Shown here piece after piece: positions 52,809-61,833 of a DNA stretch of 64,000 nucleotides. The position numbers and the translations under genes are program-made. The notes under the pieces are model-generated. The model searched no databases and had not been told where the DNA came from. It saw nothing but the letters and a program-made list of their open reading frames with translations. Every line of letters starts with the position of its first letter. The first letter of the stretch is position 1. The stretch is from Mobiluncus sp034180645 (GTDB lineage: Bacteria; Actinomycetota; Actinomycetes; Actinomycetales; Actinomycetaceae), in contig NZ_JAXFNY010000014.1 in assembly GCF_034180645.1 (NCBI RefSeq), positions 62,001 through 126,000 on the forward strand, in the 5' to 3' direction.

Positions 52809-53449
52809 CGAAGCGAGTCTTAACGCTGCCCGGTGGCCGCCCCTCCCGCCTGGTGGTGCTAATTTCCGGGGAAGGTTCTAATCTTCAGGCGCTCTACAAA
52901 GCGACCGCGAACCCCGCTTACGGCGCGGAAATAGTGGGGGTCGTTTCCGACCGGGAAACAGCCGGGGGTTTGCAATGGGCACAATCACAAGGGGTTCCCA
53001 CTGCCACAGTTTGTTTGGGGGACTTTCCCGATCGGGAAGCCTGGGATAGCGCGCTCACGGCAGCGGTGCAGTCCTGGGAACCGGATTTAATAGTCAGCGC
53101 CGGATTCCTAAAAATATTGGGTCCGAAATTCTTAGCTCAGTGGCCCTCCCGCGTGGTTAACACCCACAATTCGCTGCTGCCCTCTTTCGTGGGCATTCAC
53201 GGACCGCGCGATGCGCTGCGAGCCGGAGTGAAACTGGCGGGGGCGACGTTGTTCATTGTCGATCCGGGCATGGACACCGGCCCAATCCTGGCCCAGGTGG
53301 CGGTTCCGGTTCACGACGATGACAACCTCGAATCGTTGACTGAGAGAATCAAAGTCGCCGAACGTGCCCAGTTAGTCGACAGCGTCGGCCGGATGGTGCA
53401 GCACGGCTGGTGGATAGACGAAGTTCGTGCCGGTTTTGAAAGTGACTAG
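52805..53449 (+). CDS. purN: Phosphoribosylglycinamide formyltransferase (GAR transformylase)
   Basis: This 214-residue enzyme transfers a formyl group from 10-formyl-THF to GAR in purine synthesis. It has VLISGEGSNLQAL, the catalytic region VVNTHNSLLPSFVGIHG with Asn and His, and VDPGMDTGPILAQ with the catalytic Asp. The NTHNSLLPS loop differs slightly from the usual NIHPSLLP. The ATG overlaps the perM stop as ATGA. purH follows after 115 bp. Confidence 0.93.
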   Translation: MTKRVLTLPGGRPSRLVVLISGEGSNLQALYKATANPAYGAEIVGVVSDRETAGGLQWAQSQGVPTATVCLGDFPDREAWDSALTAAVQSWEPDLIVSAGFLKILGPKFLAQWPSRVVNTHNSLLPSFVGIHGPRDALRAGVKLAGATLFIVDPGMDTGPILAQVAVPVHDDDNLESLTERIKVAERAQLVDSVGRMVQHGWWIDEVRAGFESD

Positions 53450-53564
53450 GATTGAACCGTGAGGCTTCTTTTGCGGCATCGCGGTTGCGGCTCCCGAGAG
53501 AGGTCCGAATAACTGTTGATTTTTAAATACAAACGATGAACCCGATGAAGGAAGGCAAGGCAAG

Positions 53565-55409
53565 GTGGCGGAAACGACAAATCGGAATAGGGAAACTCAG
53601 ATTCCCATCAAGCGGGCTTTGATTAGCGTGTGGGACAAAACCGGACTGGAAGAACTGGCGCAGGCTCTGGTCGAAGCCGGTGTGCAAATCATTTCCACCG
53701 GCTCCACCGCAAAAAAGATTGCGGCAGCGGGTCTCCCCGTCACCCCGGTAGAGGACGTGACGGGCTTTCCCGAATGCTTGGAAGGGCGGGTCAAAACCCT
53801 TCACCCGCACATTCACGCCGGTATCCTCGCAGATCGGCGCAAACCTGACCACGTCAAGCAACTGCAGGATCTGCAGGTCGAGCCGATAGACCTGGTGGTG
53901 TGCAATCTTTACCCCTTCGAGGACACGGTAGCCAGCGGTGCCGACTTTGACGCCTGTGTGGAACAGATTGACATCGGCGGGCCTTCTATGGTGCGCGCCG
54001 CAGCAAAGAACCACCCCTCGGTGGCGGTCGTGGTGTCACCCTACGCCTACGGCACCGTCATCGAAGCAGTCCGGGCAGGTGGCTTTGACCTGCGCGAACG
54101 CCGAATCTTGGCGTCTCAGGCTTTCACGCATACCGCTGAATATGACGCTGCCATTGCTACCTGGTTTGACGACCAGATTACTCGTTTCGCCATGGAAGGT
54201 ATCGGTGCGGCGGCGTCGCAAGATGAATCGGATGAGGATTCCGTGATGTCGGAATGGGTGGAGCTCTCCGGGGATCGGATTGCCTCCCTGCGCTACGGGG
54301 AAAACCCGCATCAGTCTGCGGCTCTTTACGTTGACCTTGAACAGATCGCGGACATGATGGAAGAGAATCCCGACGGGGATTGCAACTGTCCCGCCTGCGC
54401 TCATCACCCCGAGTTGGACGATATCGAGGCTTGCGACCGAGCTGGTTCGGACCCCCAGTCCAAGCCCGCTCCCGGCATCGCCAACGCGATTCAGCTACAT
54501 GGCAAAGCAATGTCGTTCAACAACTACACGGACGGGGACGCGGCGATACGCGCAGCTTATGACCACGCGGAGCCTTGCGTGGCGATTATCAAACACGCCA
54601 ACCCCTGTGGCATTGCGGTAGCCGCTGATGTCGCTACCGCGCATCGCAAAGCCCACGCCTGTGACCCGGTCAGTGCCTTCGGCGGTGTTATCGCGGTGAA
54701 CCGTCCGGTGACAGTGGAGTTGGCGAAACAGATTGCCCCGATATTCACCGAGGTAGTGCTGGCTCCGTCCTATGAGCCGGGGGCGGTGAAAGCCTTGGCG
54801 GCAAAGAAGAACCTGCGCGTGCTGCGTGTCACCCCGCCAGCCCGAGGGGCTCTGGAAGTGCGCCAGGTCAGCGGGGGATACCTGGCTCAGCAGCGTGATG
54901 ACGTGGCGGAGCCAGGGGACCGTTCCAGCGGGTGGACCAAGGTGTGCGGTCCTGACGTTGACGAAGCGACCCTGCACGACCTGGAGTTTGCTTGGCAGAC
55001 AATCCGCGCCACGAAGTCTAACGCCATTCTCTTGGCGCATGACGGGGCGACGGTCGGCATCGGCATGGGCCAGGTCAACCGGGTGGATTCCTGCAAACTG
55101 GCGGTGGAACGTGCCAACACCCTGGGCGGACGTGAAACCGGAGACGCCGCCGCGAGTCAAAGCGATGTGGCCGGGGGTGCTCGTGCCGAGGATTTGGCGG
55201 TGGCGGCTCCACCCGAGCGAGCTCGCGGAGCGGTCGCGGCTTCTGACGCGTTCTTCCCGTTTGCCGATGGGCCGCAAATCCTCATTAACGCGGGTGTGAA
55301 AGCCATCGTGCAGCCCGGCGGTTCTATCCGTGACCAGGAAACCATTGATGTGTGTGAAAAGGCCGGGGTCACGATGTTTACCACCGGGGTGCGTCACTTC
55401 TTCCACTAG
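53565..55409 (+). CDS. purH: Bifunctional AICAR transformylase / IMP cyclohydrolase, with a Cys/His insertion
   Basis: This 614-residue enzyme catalyses the last two steps of IMP synthesis. The N-terminal IMP cyclohydrolase domain has ALISVWDKTGLEELAQALVE and GRVKTLHPHIHAGIL. The transformylase domain has RYGENPHQSAALY, SFNNYTDGDAA, KHANPCGIAV and ASDAFFPFADGP. It is about 80 residues longer than typical PurH. The main extra part (about residues 255-303) lies between the ENPHQ and FNNY motifs and holds C273, C275, C278, H280, H281 and C290. A second longer loop, Ala/Gly-rich, lies around residue 530. The GTG start has an AAGGCAAGGCAAG stretch as ribosome site. Confidence 0.94.
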   Translation: MAETTNRNRETQIPIKRALISVWDKTGLEELAQALVEAGVQIISTGSTAKKIAAAGLPVTPVEDVTGFPECLEGRVKTLHPHIHAGILADRRKPDHVKQLQDLQVEPIDLVVCNLYPFEDTVASGADFDACVEQIDIGGPSMVRAAAKNHPSVAVVVSPYAYGTVIEAVRAGGFDLRERRILASQAFTHTAEYDAAIATWFDDQITRFAMEGIGAAASQDESDEDSVMSEWVELSGDRIASLRYGENPHQSAALYVDLEQIADMMEENPDGDCNCPACAHHPELDDIEACDRAGSDPQSKPAPGIANAIQLHGKAMSFNNYTDGDAAIRAAYDHAEPCVAIIKHANPCGIAVAADVATAHRKAHACDPVSAFGGVIAVNRPVTVELAKQIAPIFTEVVLAPSYEPGAVKALAAKKNLRVLRVTPPARGALEVRQVSGGYLAQQRDDVAEPGDRSSGWTKVCGPDVDEATLHDLEFAWQTIRATKSNAILLAHDGATVGIGMGQVNRVDSCKLAVERANTLGGRETGDAAASQSDVAGGARAEDLAVAAPPERARGAVAASDAFFPFADGPQILINAGVKAIVQPGGSIRDQETIDVCEKAGVTMFTTGVRHFFH

Positions 55410-55502
55410 AAGCACCGGCGGGAGCGGTGATTGGGCGATTGCCGGTCTCGCCGCCCCCTGCCTGATTACTGTAACCGACCCAGAAACCATCAAGGGAAAC
55501 TG

Positions 55503-55862
55503 TTGAACACCCCTGACTCCCAAAACTCCGAACCCGCCGTGCCGGACTGGCAGTCGCTGGATTCAGTGACACCTGACCAGCCCGTCTTGGTGCCTGACTC
55601 GGGTCCGCATCCGTTCGATGCTCCCAGCCGTGTCCAAGTGCTGCTGTTGGGAGCCGCGGTAGTGGTCCTGTTGGTGTTGTCTGTAGTCGGATGGTGGCAA
55701 GCAGCGGTTTGGGGTCTGGTTGTGGCGCTGCTGGCGCTGGCGGTGTTTCGCCTGACTAACCGCCATGCTTGGACCAGGGCGCGGGGAACTATATTTGATG
55801 TCACGGTACTGGTTGCGGCAGCAGCGGGGATTACCCTGGTGATGCTGGTATTGCCGGAATGA
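55503..55862 (+). CDS. DUF3017-type small membrane protein
   Basis: This 119-residue protein has an acidic, Pro-rich N-terminal 45 residues and three hydrophobic helices, with FRLTNRHAWTRARGTIFDV between helices two and three. That arrangement is typical of DUF3017, found beside purine genes in actinobacteria. It starts with TTG 5 bp after AAGGGA; the upstream open frame back to 55431 lacks a site. Function is unknown. Confidence 0.7.
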   Translation: MNTPDSQNSEPAVPDWQSLDSVTPDQPVLVPDSGPHPFDAPSRVQVLLLGAAVVVLLVLSVVGWWQAAVWGLVVALLALAVFRLTNRHAWTRARGTIFDVTVLVAAAAGITLVMLVLPE

Positions 55863-55914
55863 ACTGCGATAAACTCGATAACGGGATAATTTAGAAAGTT
55901 GGTAAGCTAACCCT

Positions 55915-57816
55915 ATGGCTGATGAGAGACGAAACAATCGAGATGAGATTACCACGCGGGCACAAAATCCAATGGACAAGCCCGGATGGGTGGAAGTGGG
56001 CGGCGAGCGGTTTTGGCATTGCCCCCGGTTGTTTACTGCCGAGACGCACCAAACTTTACCTTGGACTTTAGAGGATCGGGTGCGCCGTCTGCCCAACGCG
56101 AAACTGTTAGACCGCAAGACCGAGCTCGGCGGGTGGCGGCCAATGACGGCTGTGGAGTTCAACGAGGATGTTCACTCGGTGGCGCGTGGCTTGATTGGGA
56201 TGGGCTTGCAGCCCGGGGATCGCTTCTGCATCATGGGTCACACCTCGTATGACTGGATGCTGCTGGAATACGCAGGATTCTGCGCCGGACTGGTGCTGGT
56301 TCCCATTTATGAGACGGATTCCGCGGAACAAATCGCGTGGATTCTAGAGGATTCCGACCCCTCTCTGGTGGTGTGCGAAACGAACGCGATGCGTGAGCTG
56401 GTCAGCTCGAAACAGGATTGCGGCCGCAGTTTGAAAAACGTGTTGTGCCTGGAAGATTCCGCGGTAGTCAGAATCAAAAAGGCCGGTATGGACGTTCCCG
56501 ATTTCCAGGTTGATGAGCGTTCTCATGCGGTGACCATCGACGATTTGGCCACGATTGTGTATACGTCGGGGACCGCCGGAAAGCCCAAAGGCGTGGAAAT
56601 CACGCACGGGAACTGGATGGAACTGCTGGCCAACGGCATGAAGTGGATGCCAGAAATCGCGGGGTATCCGTCCTCTCGGCTGCTGGTGTTCCTGCCTCTG
56701 GCTCACGTTTTGGCTCAATACCTGCAGTTGATTCAAGTGTGGGGGGCGGGCACCCTGGGTCATGCTCCCAATATCCGCAACCTCATTACTGACCTGCAGG
56801 AATTCGCACCGTCCTACGTGATGGTGGTGCCGCGGGTGTTGGAAAAGATTTACAACACGGCTCAGGTCCAAGCCCGAGCGCACCGGATTTCGCGGATCTT
56901 CTTCTCTCGGTCGGTAAAGGTCGCCGAAGCGTATTCACGGGCTTTGGATACCGCGGAAGGTCCCAGCCGGCGGCTGCGGACGAAACGTTTGGTGTATTCC
57001 CAGTTGGTTTATCGCCGGATTTTGTCGCTGTTTGGGCCGAATCTAAAGTTTGTGATCTGCGGCGGGGCGCCGTTGAGCGAGGAACTCGGGCACTTTTTCC
57101 GCGGCATTGGAATGCCGGTGTTGGAAGGCTACGGATTGACCGAAACCTGTGCGCCGCTGTGTTTCAACAACATTAAGAATTACCGTATCGGGACGGTCGG
57201 TCCCGCCGTGGCATCTACTGACCTAAAGATTTCCCCCTCCGGCGAGCTGCTGGCAAAGAGCCCGGCCATCTTCCATCGCTACCACAACAACCCGGAACAA
57301 ACCGAGGCGGCTTTTGAAAACGGCTGGTTTAAGACCGGCGATTTGGCGACTATTGACCAAGACGGTTTCGTGAAGATTACCGGGCGCGCCAAGGACATCA
57401 TCGTCACTGCCGGGGGCAAGAACGTGGCTCCTTCCGTGCTGGAGGATCCGCTGCGTCAGTATGCCCTAATTAACGAAGTGTTGGTGGTAGGCGACGGGAT
57501 GCCTTTCGTGTCCGCCCTGATTACCCTGGATACGGATATGTTGCCGACCTGGCTAAAGAACCACGGTATGCCTACGATGGACGCGCTGACCGCCTCCAAG
57601 GATCCCCAGGTTCTCCAGGCGATTTCGCGAGCGGTGGAACGGGTCAACGCCCGCGTGTCCCGCGCCGAGTCTATCCGCAAGTTTAAGGTCTTGCCGACCG
57701 CCTTTACCGTCGAGAACGGTCTGCTGACCCCGTCGATGAAAGTCAAGCGCAAGGAGGCTGCCGCAGCGTTTGCTGCCGAAATTGAGGAACTTTACGCTGA
57801 CAAGCTGGTGAAGTAA
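55915..57816 (+). CDS. fadD: Long-chain fatty-acid-CoA ligase (FadD15-like)
   Basis: This 633-residue AMP-forming acyl-CoA synthetase has the A3 motif IVYTSGTAGKPKGVEIT, a gate region, the A5 motif EGYGLTETCAP, WFKTGDLATIDQDGF, KITGRAKDIIVTAGGKNV and a C-terminal catalytic Lys in PSMKVKRK. It is of the FadD15 type common in actinobacteria and activates long-chain fatty acids for lipid synthesis or degradation. GATAAT at 55885-55890 may be its -10 box. The ribosome site is weak. The nearby icd gene follows after 129 bp. Confidence 0.9.
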   Translation: MADERRNNRDEITTRAQNPMDKPGWVEVGGERFWHCPRLFTAETHQTLPWTLEDRVRRLPNAKLLDRKTELGGWRPMTAVEFNEDVHSVARGLIGMGLQPGDRFCIMGHTSYDWMLLEYAGFCAGLVLVPIYETDSAEQIAWILEDSDPSLVVCETNAMRELVSSKQDCGRSLKNVLCLEDSAVVRIKKAGMDVPDFQVDERSHAVTIDDLATIVYTSGTAGKPKGVEITHGNWMELLANGMKWMPEIAGYPSSRLLVFLPLAHVLAQYLQLIQVWGAGTLGHAPNIRNLITDLQEFAPSYVMVVPRVLEKIYNTAQVQARAHRISRIFFSRSVKVAEAYSRALDTAEGPSRRLRTKRLVYSQLVYRRILSLFGPNLKFVICGGAPLSEELGHFFRGIGMPVLEGYGLTETCAPLCFNNIKNYRIGTVGPAVASTDLKISPSGELLAKSPAIFHRYHNNPEQTEAAFENGWFKTGDLATIDQDGFVKITGRAKDIIVTAGGKNVAPSVLEDPLRQYALINEVLVVGDGMPFVSALITLDTDMLPTWLKNHGMPTMDALTASKDPQVLQAISRAVERVNARVSRAESIRKFKVLPTAFTVENGLLTPSMKVKRKEAAAAFAAEIEELYADKLVK

Positions 57817-57878
57817 GGCCGCTGAGTCTTCGCGGGAAGCCAATCGCAACTCCGGGGGAAACTTTCCTGGAAATTTAT

Positions 57879-57890
57879 CTCGATATCGAG
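57879..57890. promoter_or_regulatory. Palindromic operator upstream of icd
   Basis: CTCGATATCGAG is a perfect 12-bp palindrome 55 bp before the icd start and touches TAAAAT (57891-57896), a possible -10. With its flanks it shares TATCTCGAT, TCGAG and AATTTC with the sucC site at 48955-48968. Confidence 0.6.
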
Positions 57891-57945
57891 TAAAATTTCG
57901 GTGGTGGCGATAAGCCCAGAAAATTGACCTCTACAAGGAGTAAAA

Positions 57946-59163
57946 ATGGCGAAGATCAAAGTGGAAAATCCGGTTGTCGAACTCGATGGCGATGAGATGA
58001 CCCGCATTATTTGGCAACAGATTCGCGAAAAACTCATTTTGCCTTACCTGGATGTGGACCTGAAATACTACGACTTGGGTATCGAAAATCGTGACCAGAC
58101 TGAGGACCAGGTCACTGTCGATTCCGCCAATGCCATTAAGAAGTACGGTGTGGGCGTGAAGTGTGCGACCATCACCCCTGATGAGGCCCGCGTGGAGGAA
58201 TTTGGACTGAAGAAAATGTGGAAGTCCCCCAACGGCACTATCCGCAACATTCTGGGCGGTGTCATTTTCCGCGAACCCATTATTATGCAGAACGTTCCTC
58301 GATTGGTGAAGGGCTGGGACAAGCCGATTGTGGTGGCGCGTCACGCGTTCGGCGACCAGTACAAGGCGACCGACTTTAAGGTTCCCGGTGCCGGCAAGGT
58401 GATGTTGAGTTGGGTGCCTGATGATGGTTCCGCCCCGATTGAGCACGAGGTTATTCACATGCCTGAAGCGGGCGGTGTCACCATGGGGATGTACAACTTT
58501 AACGATTCCATTCGGGATTTCGCCCACGCCTGCTTTAACTACGCTCTGGTACGGAAGTATCCGGTGTATCTCTCCACGAAGAACACGATTCTCAAAGCGT
58601 ATGACGGCCAGTTCAAAGACATTTTCGCTGAAATCTATGAAACCGAATTCAAGGCCAAGTTTGAGGCTGCCGGTTTGCTCTATGAACATCGGTTGATTGA
58701 TGACATGGTCGCCAGCTCCTTGAAGTGGGAGGGCGGCTACCTGTGGGCTTGCAAGAACTATGACGGTGATGTCCAGTCCGACACAGTAGCACAGGGCTTT
58801 GGCTCGCTGGGGTTGATGACCTCCGTGCTGATGACCCCGGACGGGCGCACGGTTGAGGCCGAGGCGGCTCACGGCACGGTGACGCGCCACTACCGGGCTT
58901 GGCAGCGTGGGGAAAAGACCTCCACTAACCCGATTGCCTCTATCTATGCCTGGACGCGTGGGCTGGCGCATCGCGGCAAGCTCGATAACACTCCGGCGGT
59001 CATTGAGTTCGCCGAGACCCTCGAGGATGTCATTGTGAAGACTGTCGAGGGCGGTCAGATGACCAAGGATTTGGCGCTGTTGGTCGGCGGGGACACCCCC
59101 TGGTTGACCAGCGACGACTTCATGAATGCGTTGGACGAGAATCTGCAGGCTCGCTTGGGTTAG
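57946..59163 (+). CDS. icd: NADP-dependent isocitrate dehydrogenase (dimeric eukaryotic type)
   Basis: This 405-residue enzyme oxidises isocitrate to 2-oxoglutarate. It is of the homodimeric subfamily II, with NPVVELDGDEMTRIIW, KSPNGTIRNILGGVIFREPI, DLDV-like metal-site residues near YKNYDGDVQSDTVAQG-type segment, and EAAHGTVTRHYR. The subunit size and these motifs separate it from the E. coli-type enzyme. A strong AAGGAG precedes the ATG and a very strong terminator follows. The palindrome at -55 suggests shared regulation with sucCD. Confidence 0.96.
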   Translation: MAKIKVENPVVELDGDEMTRIIWQQIREKLILPYLDVDLKYYDLGIENRDQTEDQVTVDSANAIKKYGVGVKCATITPDEARVEEFGLKKMWKSPNGTIRNILGGVIFREPIIMQNVPRLVKGWDKPIVVARHAFGDQYKATDFKVPGAGKVMLSWVPDDGSAPIEHEVIHMPEAGGVTMGMYNFNDSIRDFAHACFNYALVRKYPVYLSTKNTILKAYDGQFKDIFAEIYETEFKAKFEAAGLLYEHRLIDDMVASSLKWEGGYLWACKNYDGDVQSDTVAQGFGSLGLMTSVLMTPDGRTVEAEAAHGTVTRHYRAWQRGEKTSTNPIASIYAWTRGLAHRGKLDNTPAVIEFAETLEDVIVKTVEGGQMTKDLALLVGGDTPWLTSDDFMNALDENLQARLG

Positions 59164-59172
59164 CAGGCTCCT

Positions 59173-59210
59173 GGGGAATTCCGCGGGCTTCCGCGGAATT
59201 CCCCATTTTT
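59173..59210 (+). terminator. Intrinsic terminator after icd
   Basis: A perfect 14-bp stem (59173-59186 with 59191-59204) with a GCTT loop is followed by ATTTTT. Confidence 0.93.
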
Positions 59211-59439
59211 AGGGTGATTTTGCTACGGTCTGGTTTTGCTCTGGTAGTCTGAAGTCCTTTGTGGTGGGCGCTCCTCCCCAATTCGAGATTTGCCTGGTGC
59301 CCTGGTCTGAGGACGGATTTGCAGGTTACTACCCCGGTATGAGGTTTAGAGGACGCGGGCGGGGCCGCAGTTGCTTATGCTTACTGAGCAAATGAAATCA
59401 CTATGCTTACGCTAAATCATTTCGACAGGAGGGAATCTA

Positions 59440-59941
59440 TTGTAGTTTGTAGGAAGATCCTGGCGTTACGTCGCCCGGAAACGAATCAAAACCATCATCA
59501 TTTTCGCTATTTTCCTGGCGATGTCTACGGTGCTGATGTCCGCTAACGCGGTGTCCCGCGCTACTGACGCCACTGCGGCGGAAATCGATGCGAAAACCGG
59601 GCAGGGCTTCGTGTTGGGGAACAACCCCCAGTTCAACACCGGCACCCCGCGGGGCGCGGGGAACGTGAAGCCCGCGGATATTAAAAAGATTGCCGGGATG
59701 GAACGGGGTAGAGAACTATGTCGCCCGCCAGAACGTCACCGCCTTTGTGCTGGCCGGGGCCATTTTGGCGCTGGTGCTGTGCCTGTGGCTAAACGAACGT
59801 AAGAAAGAGAGGGGAACCCTGCTGTCGATGTGGGTGACGAAAGCGAGCATTATGGCACAGTACGGCCTGGAGCTTATCTTTATTGCCTCCCTGCCCATGT
59901 TACGTAAAAGCCCGCGCGCTCTGTTGGTGGATAACAAATGA
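59440..59941 (+). pseudogene. Decayed FtsX-type ABC permease
   Basis: An excellent AGGAGGG (59427-59433) leads to TTG at 59440, but codon 2 is TAG (plausibly from CAG). The frame then reads WRYVARKRIKTIIIF, a typical permease N-terminus, and an external-domain start with TGQGFVLGNNPQF. One extra base near 59706 shifts the frame, after which ENYVARQN jumps straight to a distal membrane helix and WLNERKKERGTLLSMW. The large external domain is deleted, and the end (SLPMLRKSPRALLV) also looks shortened. The remnant ends in ATGA overlapping the intact second permease. The region 59211-59439 holds TATGCTTAC twice (59376 and 59402) and probably the operon promoter. Confidence 0.8.
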
Positions 59942-61146
59942 ACGGGGTGTGGTCACGATCTTGGCGTTCGGTCGTCCGTCGGCCGCGGCGCAGCCTGCTG
60001 ATGGTGGCGATTATCACCTTGGTGTTTACCGCCCTGGTGGCCCAGTCCGGGGTGAAATCAACCATGTTGAGTGTGCGTGATGCCATCAGTTCCAACGTTT
60101 TGGCGGGGTTTACCGCTACCAGCCAAACCGGTCAGCTCCCCGACCAGGCCCGCAAACAACTGGCTGATTTGCCGGGGGTGAAACGTCACGCTTATGAGGG
60201 CGAGGCGGCGGCGAAACCGGAGAATGCGAGCCTGGTCAGCGCCGCCGGGGGGATTCAGCTGGATCCCGAGTTCGGCGGGGATTTGCTGGGAATCAAAGGC
60301 ACCAGTGATTCATCGTTGAACCCGGAGTTCTTGGGGAAAATCTATACCCTGGAACAGGGTTCTCACATCGGTAAACCTGGTGTCGAGGCAATGATTCACC
60401 GCGACTTCGCCCAGAAAAATTCTCTGCACCTGGGAGACGCCCTGGAACTGCGCCACGAAAACACGCTGGTGCGGCTAAAAATCGGGGGGATTTATTCCGG
60501 GAAAGCCGAAAACCCTACCGGCATGCCCTCGGGAAACTCCGAAAACCAGGTGTTCACAAACCTTGACTCCCTGCAAAAGCTCGGCGGTCAGGTCAGCACG
60601 GCCCGCTACTTTACCGAACGGGCTGACCAGTTGCCCCAGGTCCTGAAAGCGGCCCAGGCCACGGCCCCCAAGCTGAGCCTGGAAAATAACTCGGCGCAGT
60701 TCGCCGACGTACTCCAAGCCATTTCCGGGGTCGACCAGATGCTGGGAATGTTACTGTGGGGATTCTGCCTGGCAGGAGCCCTGGTCTTGGCCCTGGTGGC
60801 GACGTTCTGGGTACGCTCGCGACTGCCCGAGATTGGCATCCTGCTGTCCCTGGGCAAGACGAAACTGGAAGTCGGGTTGCAGTTCCTCCTGGAGGCGGTC
60901 CTGTTCGGAGTCATCGGCGCTGTGTTGGCAGTTATCCTGGGACGGCTGTTGTCAAACAGTTTGGGTCAGCTGGTGCTGTCCAAAGCCGGAAATGAGACGT
61001 TAGCGGCGTTAGCGCCCGCCAACGGAATCGCGGGGAATGCGATGTCCCTGGGCCTTGGTTTCCTGGTCATCATCATCGCGCTGGGGTTGGCGTTGTTCCC
61101 CATCATGCGTCAAACCCCGAAAACTATTCTTTCCAAGCTGAGTTAA
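59938..61146 (+). CDS. FtsX-type ABC transporter permease
   Basis: This 402-residue permease has one N-terminal helix (about residues 18-38), a large external domain to about 255, and three C-terminal helices. It carries RSRLPEIGILLSLGKTKLEVG, the usual FtsX coupling motif, and PKTIL near the end. With the ATPase 9 bp downstream it could form a transporter by itself, but the upstream partner permease is dead, so the original heteromeric transporter may be impaired. The substrate is unknown. Confidence 0.82.
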   Translation: MNGVWSRSWRSVVRRPRRSLLMVAIITLVFTALVAQSGVKSTMLSVRDAISSNVLAGFTATSQTGQLPDQARKQLADLPGVKRHAYEGEAAAKPENASLVSAAGGIQLDPEFGGDLLGIKGTSDSSLNPEFLGKIYTLEQGSHIGKPGVEAMIHRDFAQKNSLHLGDALELRHENTLVRLKIGGIYSGKAENPTGMPSGNSENQVFTNLDSLQKLGGQVSTARYFTERADQLPQVLKAAQATAPKLSLENNSAQFADVLQAISGVDQMLGMLLWGFCLAGALVLALVATFWVRSRLPEIGILLSLGKTKLEVGLQFLLEAVLFGVIGAVLAVILGRLLSNSLGQLVLSKAGNETLAALAPANGIAGNAMSLGLGFLVIIIALGLALFPIMRQTPKTILSKLS

Positions 61147-61155
61147 GGAGAAAAA

Positions 61156-61788
61156 ATGAGTATTTTACAGTTGGATCAAATCGATTACACCTACAAAGGG
61201 GCAGGAGCAAAAGTCCTGGACAACGTCAACTATGAGTTTGAGAAGGGCAAGTTCTATGCCATTCTGGGAGCCTCCGGGGCCGGCAAATCCACCATGTTGT
61301 GTTTGCTGGCCGGGCTGGATGCCCCGACCGCGAGCACGGTCCGTTTCGACGGGGAGGACATCGCGAAAAAGGGCTATTCCTACCATCGCAAGCACCAGAT
61401 TTCCCTGGTGTTTCAAAACTACAACCTCATCGACTACCTGACCCCGCTGGAGAACTTGCGCCTGGTCAACTCGAAAGCCAGCACGGACATGTTGGAAAAG
61501 CTGGGCTTGGACGCGAAAGAAGCGAAACGCAACGTCCTGCTGCTTTCCGGCGGTCAGCAACAGCGGGTCGCTATCGGGCGCGCCCTAGTGTCCTCAGCGC
61601 CGGTCATTTTGGCTGACGAACCGACCGGCAACTTGGACGAGACGACCGCCGCGGGAGTGACGGAAATCCTCCAGAAGGCCGCTCACGAGCAAGGTAAGTG
61701 CGTCATCGTGGTAACCCACTCGAAAGAGCTTGCCCGCAACGCCGACGTGACCCTGCGGCTGCAGCGGCGCAAACTTGTGGAGTTGTAA
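61156..61788 (+). CDS. ABC transporter ATP-binding protein
   Basis: This 210-residue ATPase shows Walker A GASGAGKST, Q-loop VFQNYNLIDYLTP, signature LSGGQQQRVAIGRALV, Walker B VILADEPTGNLDE and VTHSKE at the H-loop (His present). It belongs to the MacB/LolD group and would energise the adjacent FtsX permease. AAGGAG lies 6 bp before the ATG. Confidence 0.9.
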   Translation: MSILQLDQIDYTYKGAGAKVLDNVNYEFEKGKFYAILGASGAGKSTMLCLLAGLDAPTASTVRFDGEDIAKKGYSYHRKHQISLVFQNYNLIDYLTPLENLRLVNSKASTDMLEKLGLDAKEAKRNVLLLSGGQQQRVAIGRALVSSAPVILADEPTGNLDETTAAGVTEILQKAAHEQGKCVIVVTHSKELARNADVTLRLQRRKLVEL

Positions 61789-61794
61789 AAGTTC

Positions 61795-61825
61795 TTGCCT
61801 CCGGTGAGTGACTCGCCGGAGGCAA
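61795..61825. terminator. Bidirectional terminator between the ABC ATPase and NSS transporter
   Basis: TTGCCTCCGG (61795-61804) pairs with CCGGAGGCAA (61816-61825), with GAGT/ACTC inside. GAACTTTT follows on the minus strand and AACTATATTT on the plus strand. It serves two convergent genes. Confidence 0.85.
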
Positions 61826-61833
61826 AACTATAT

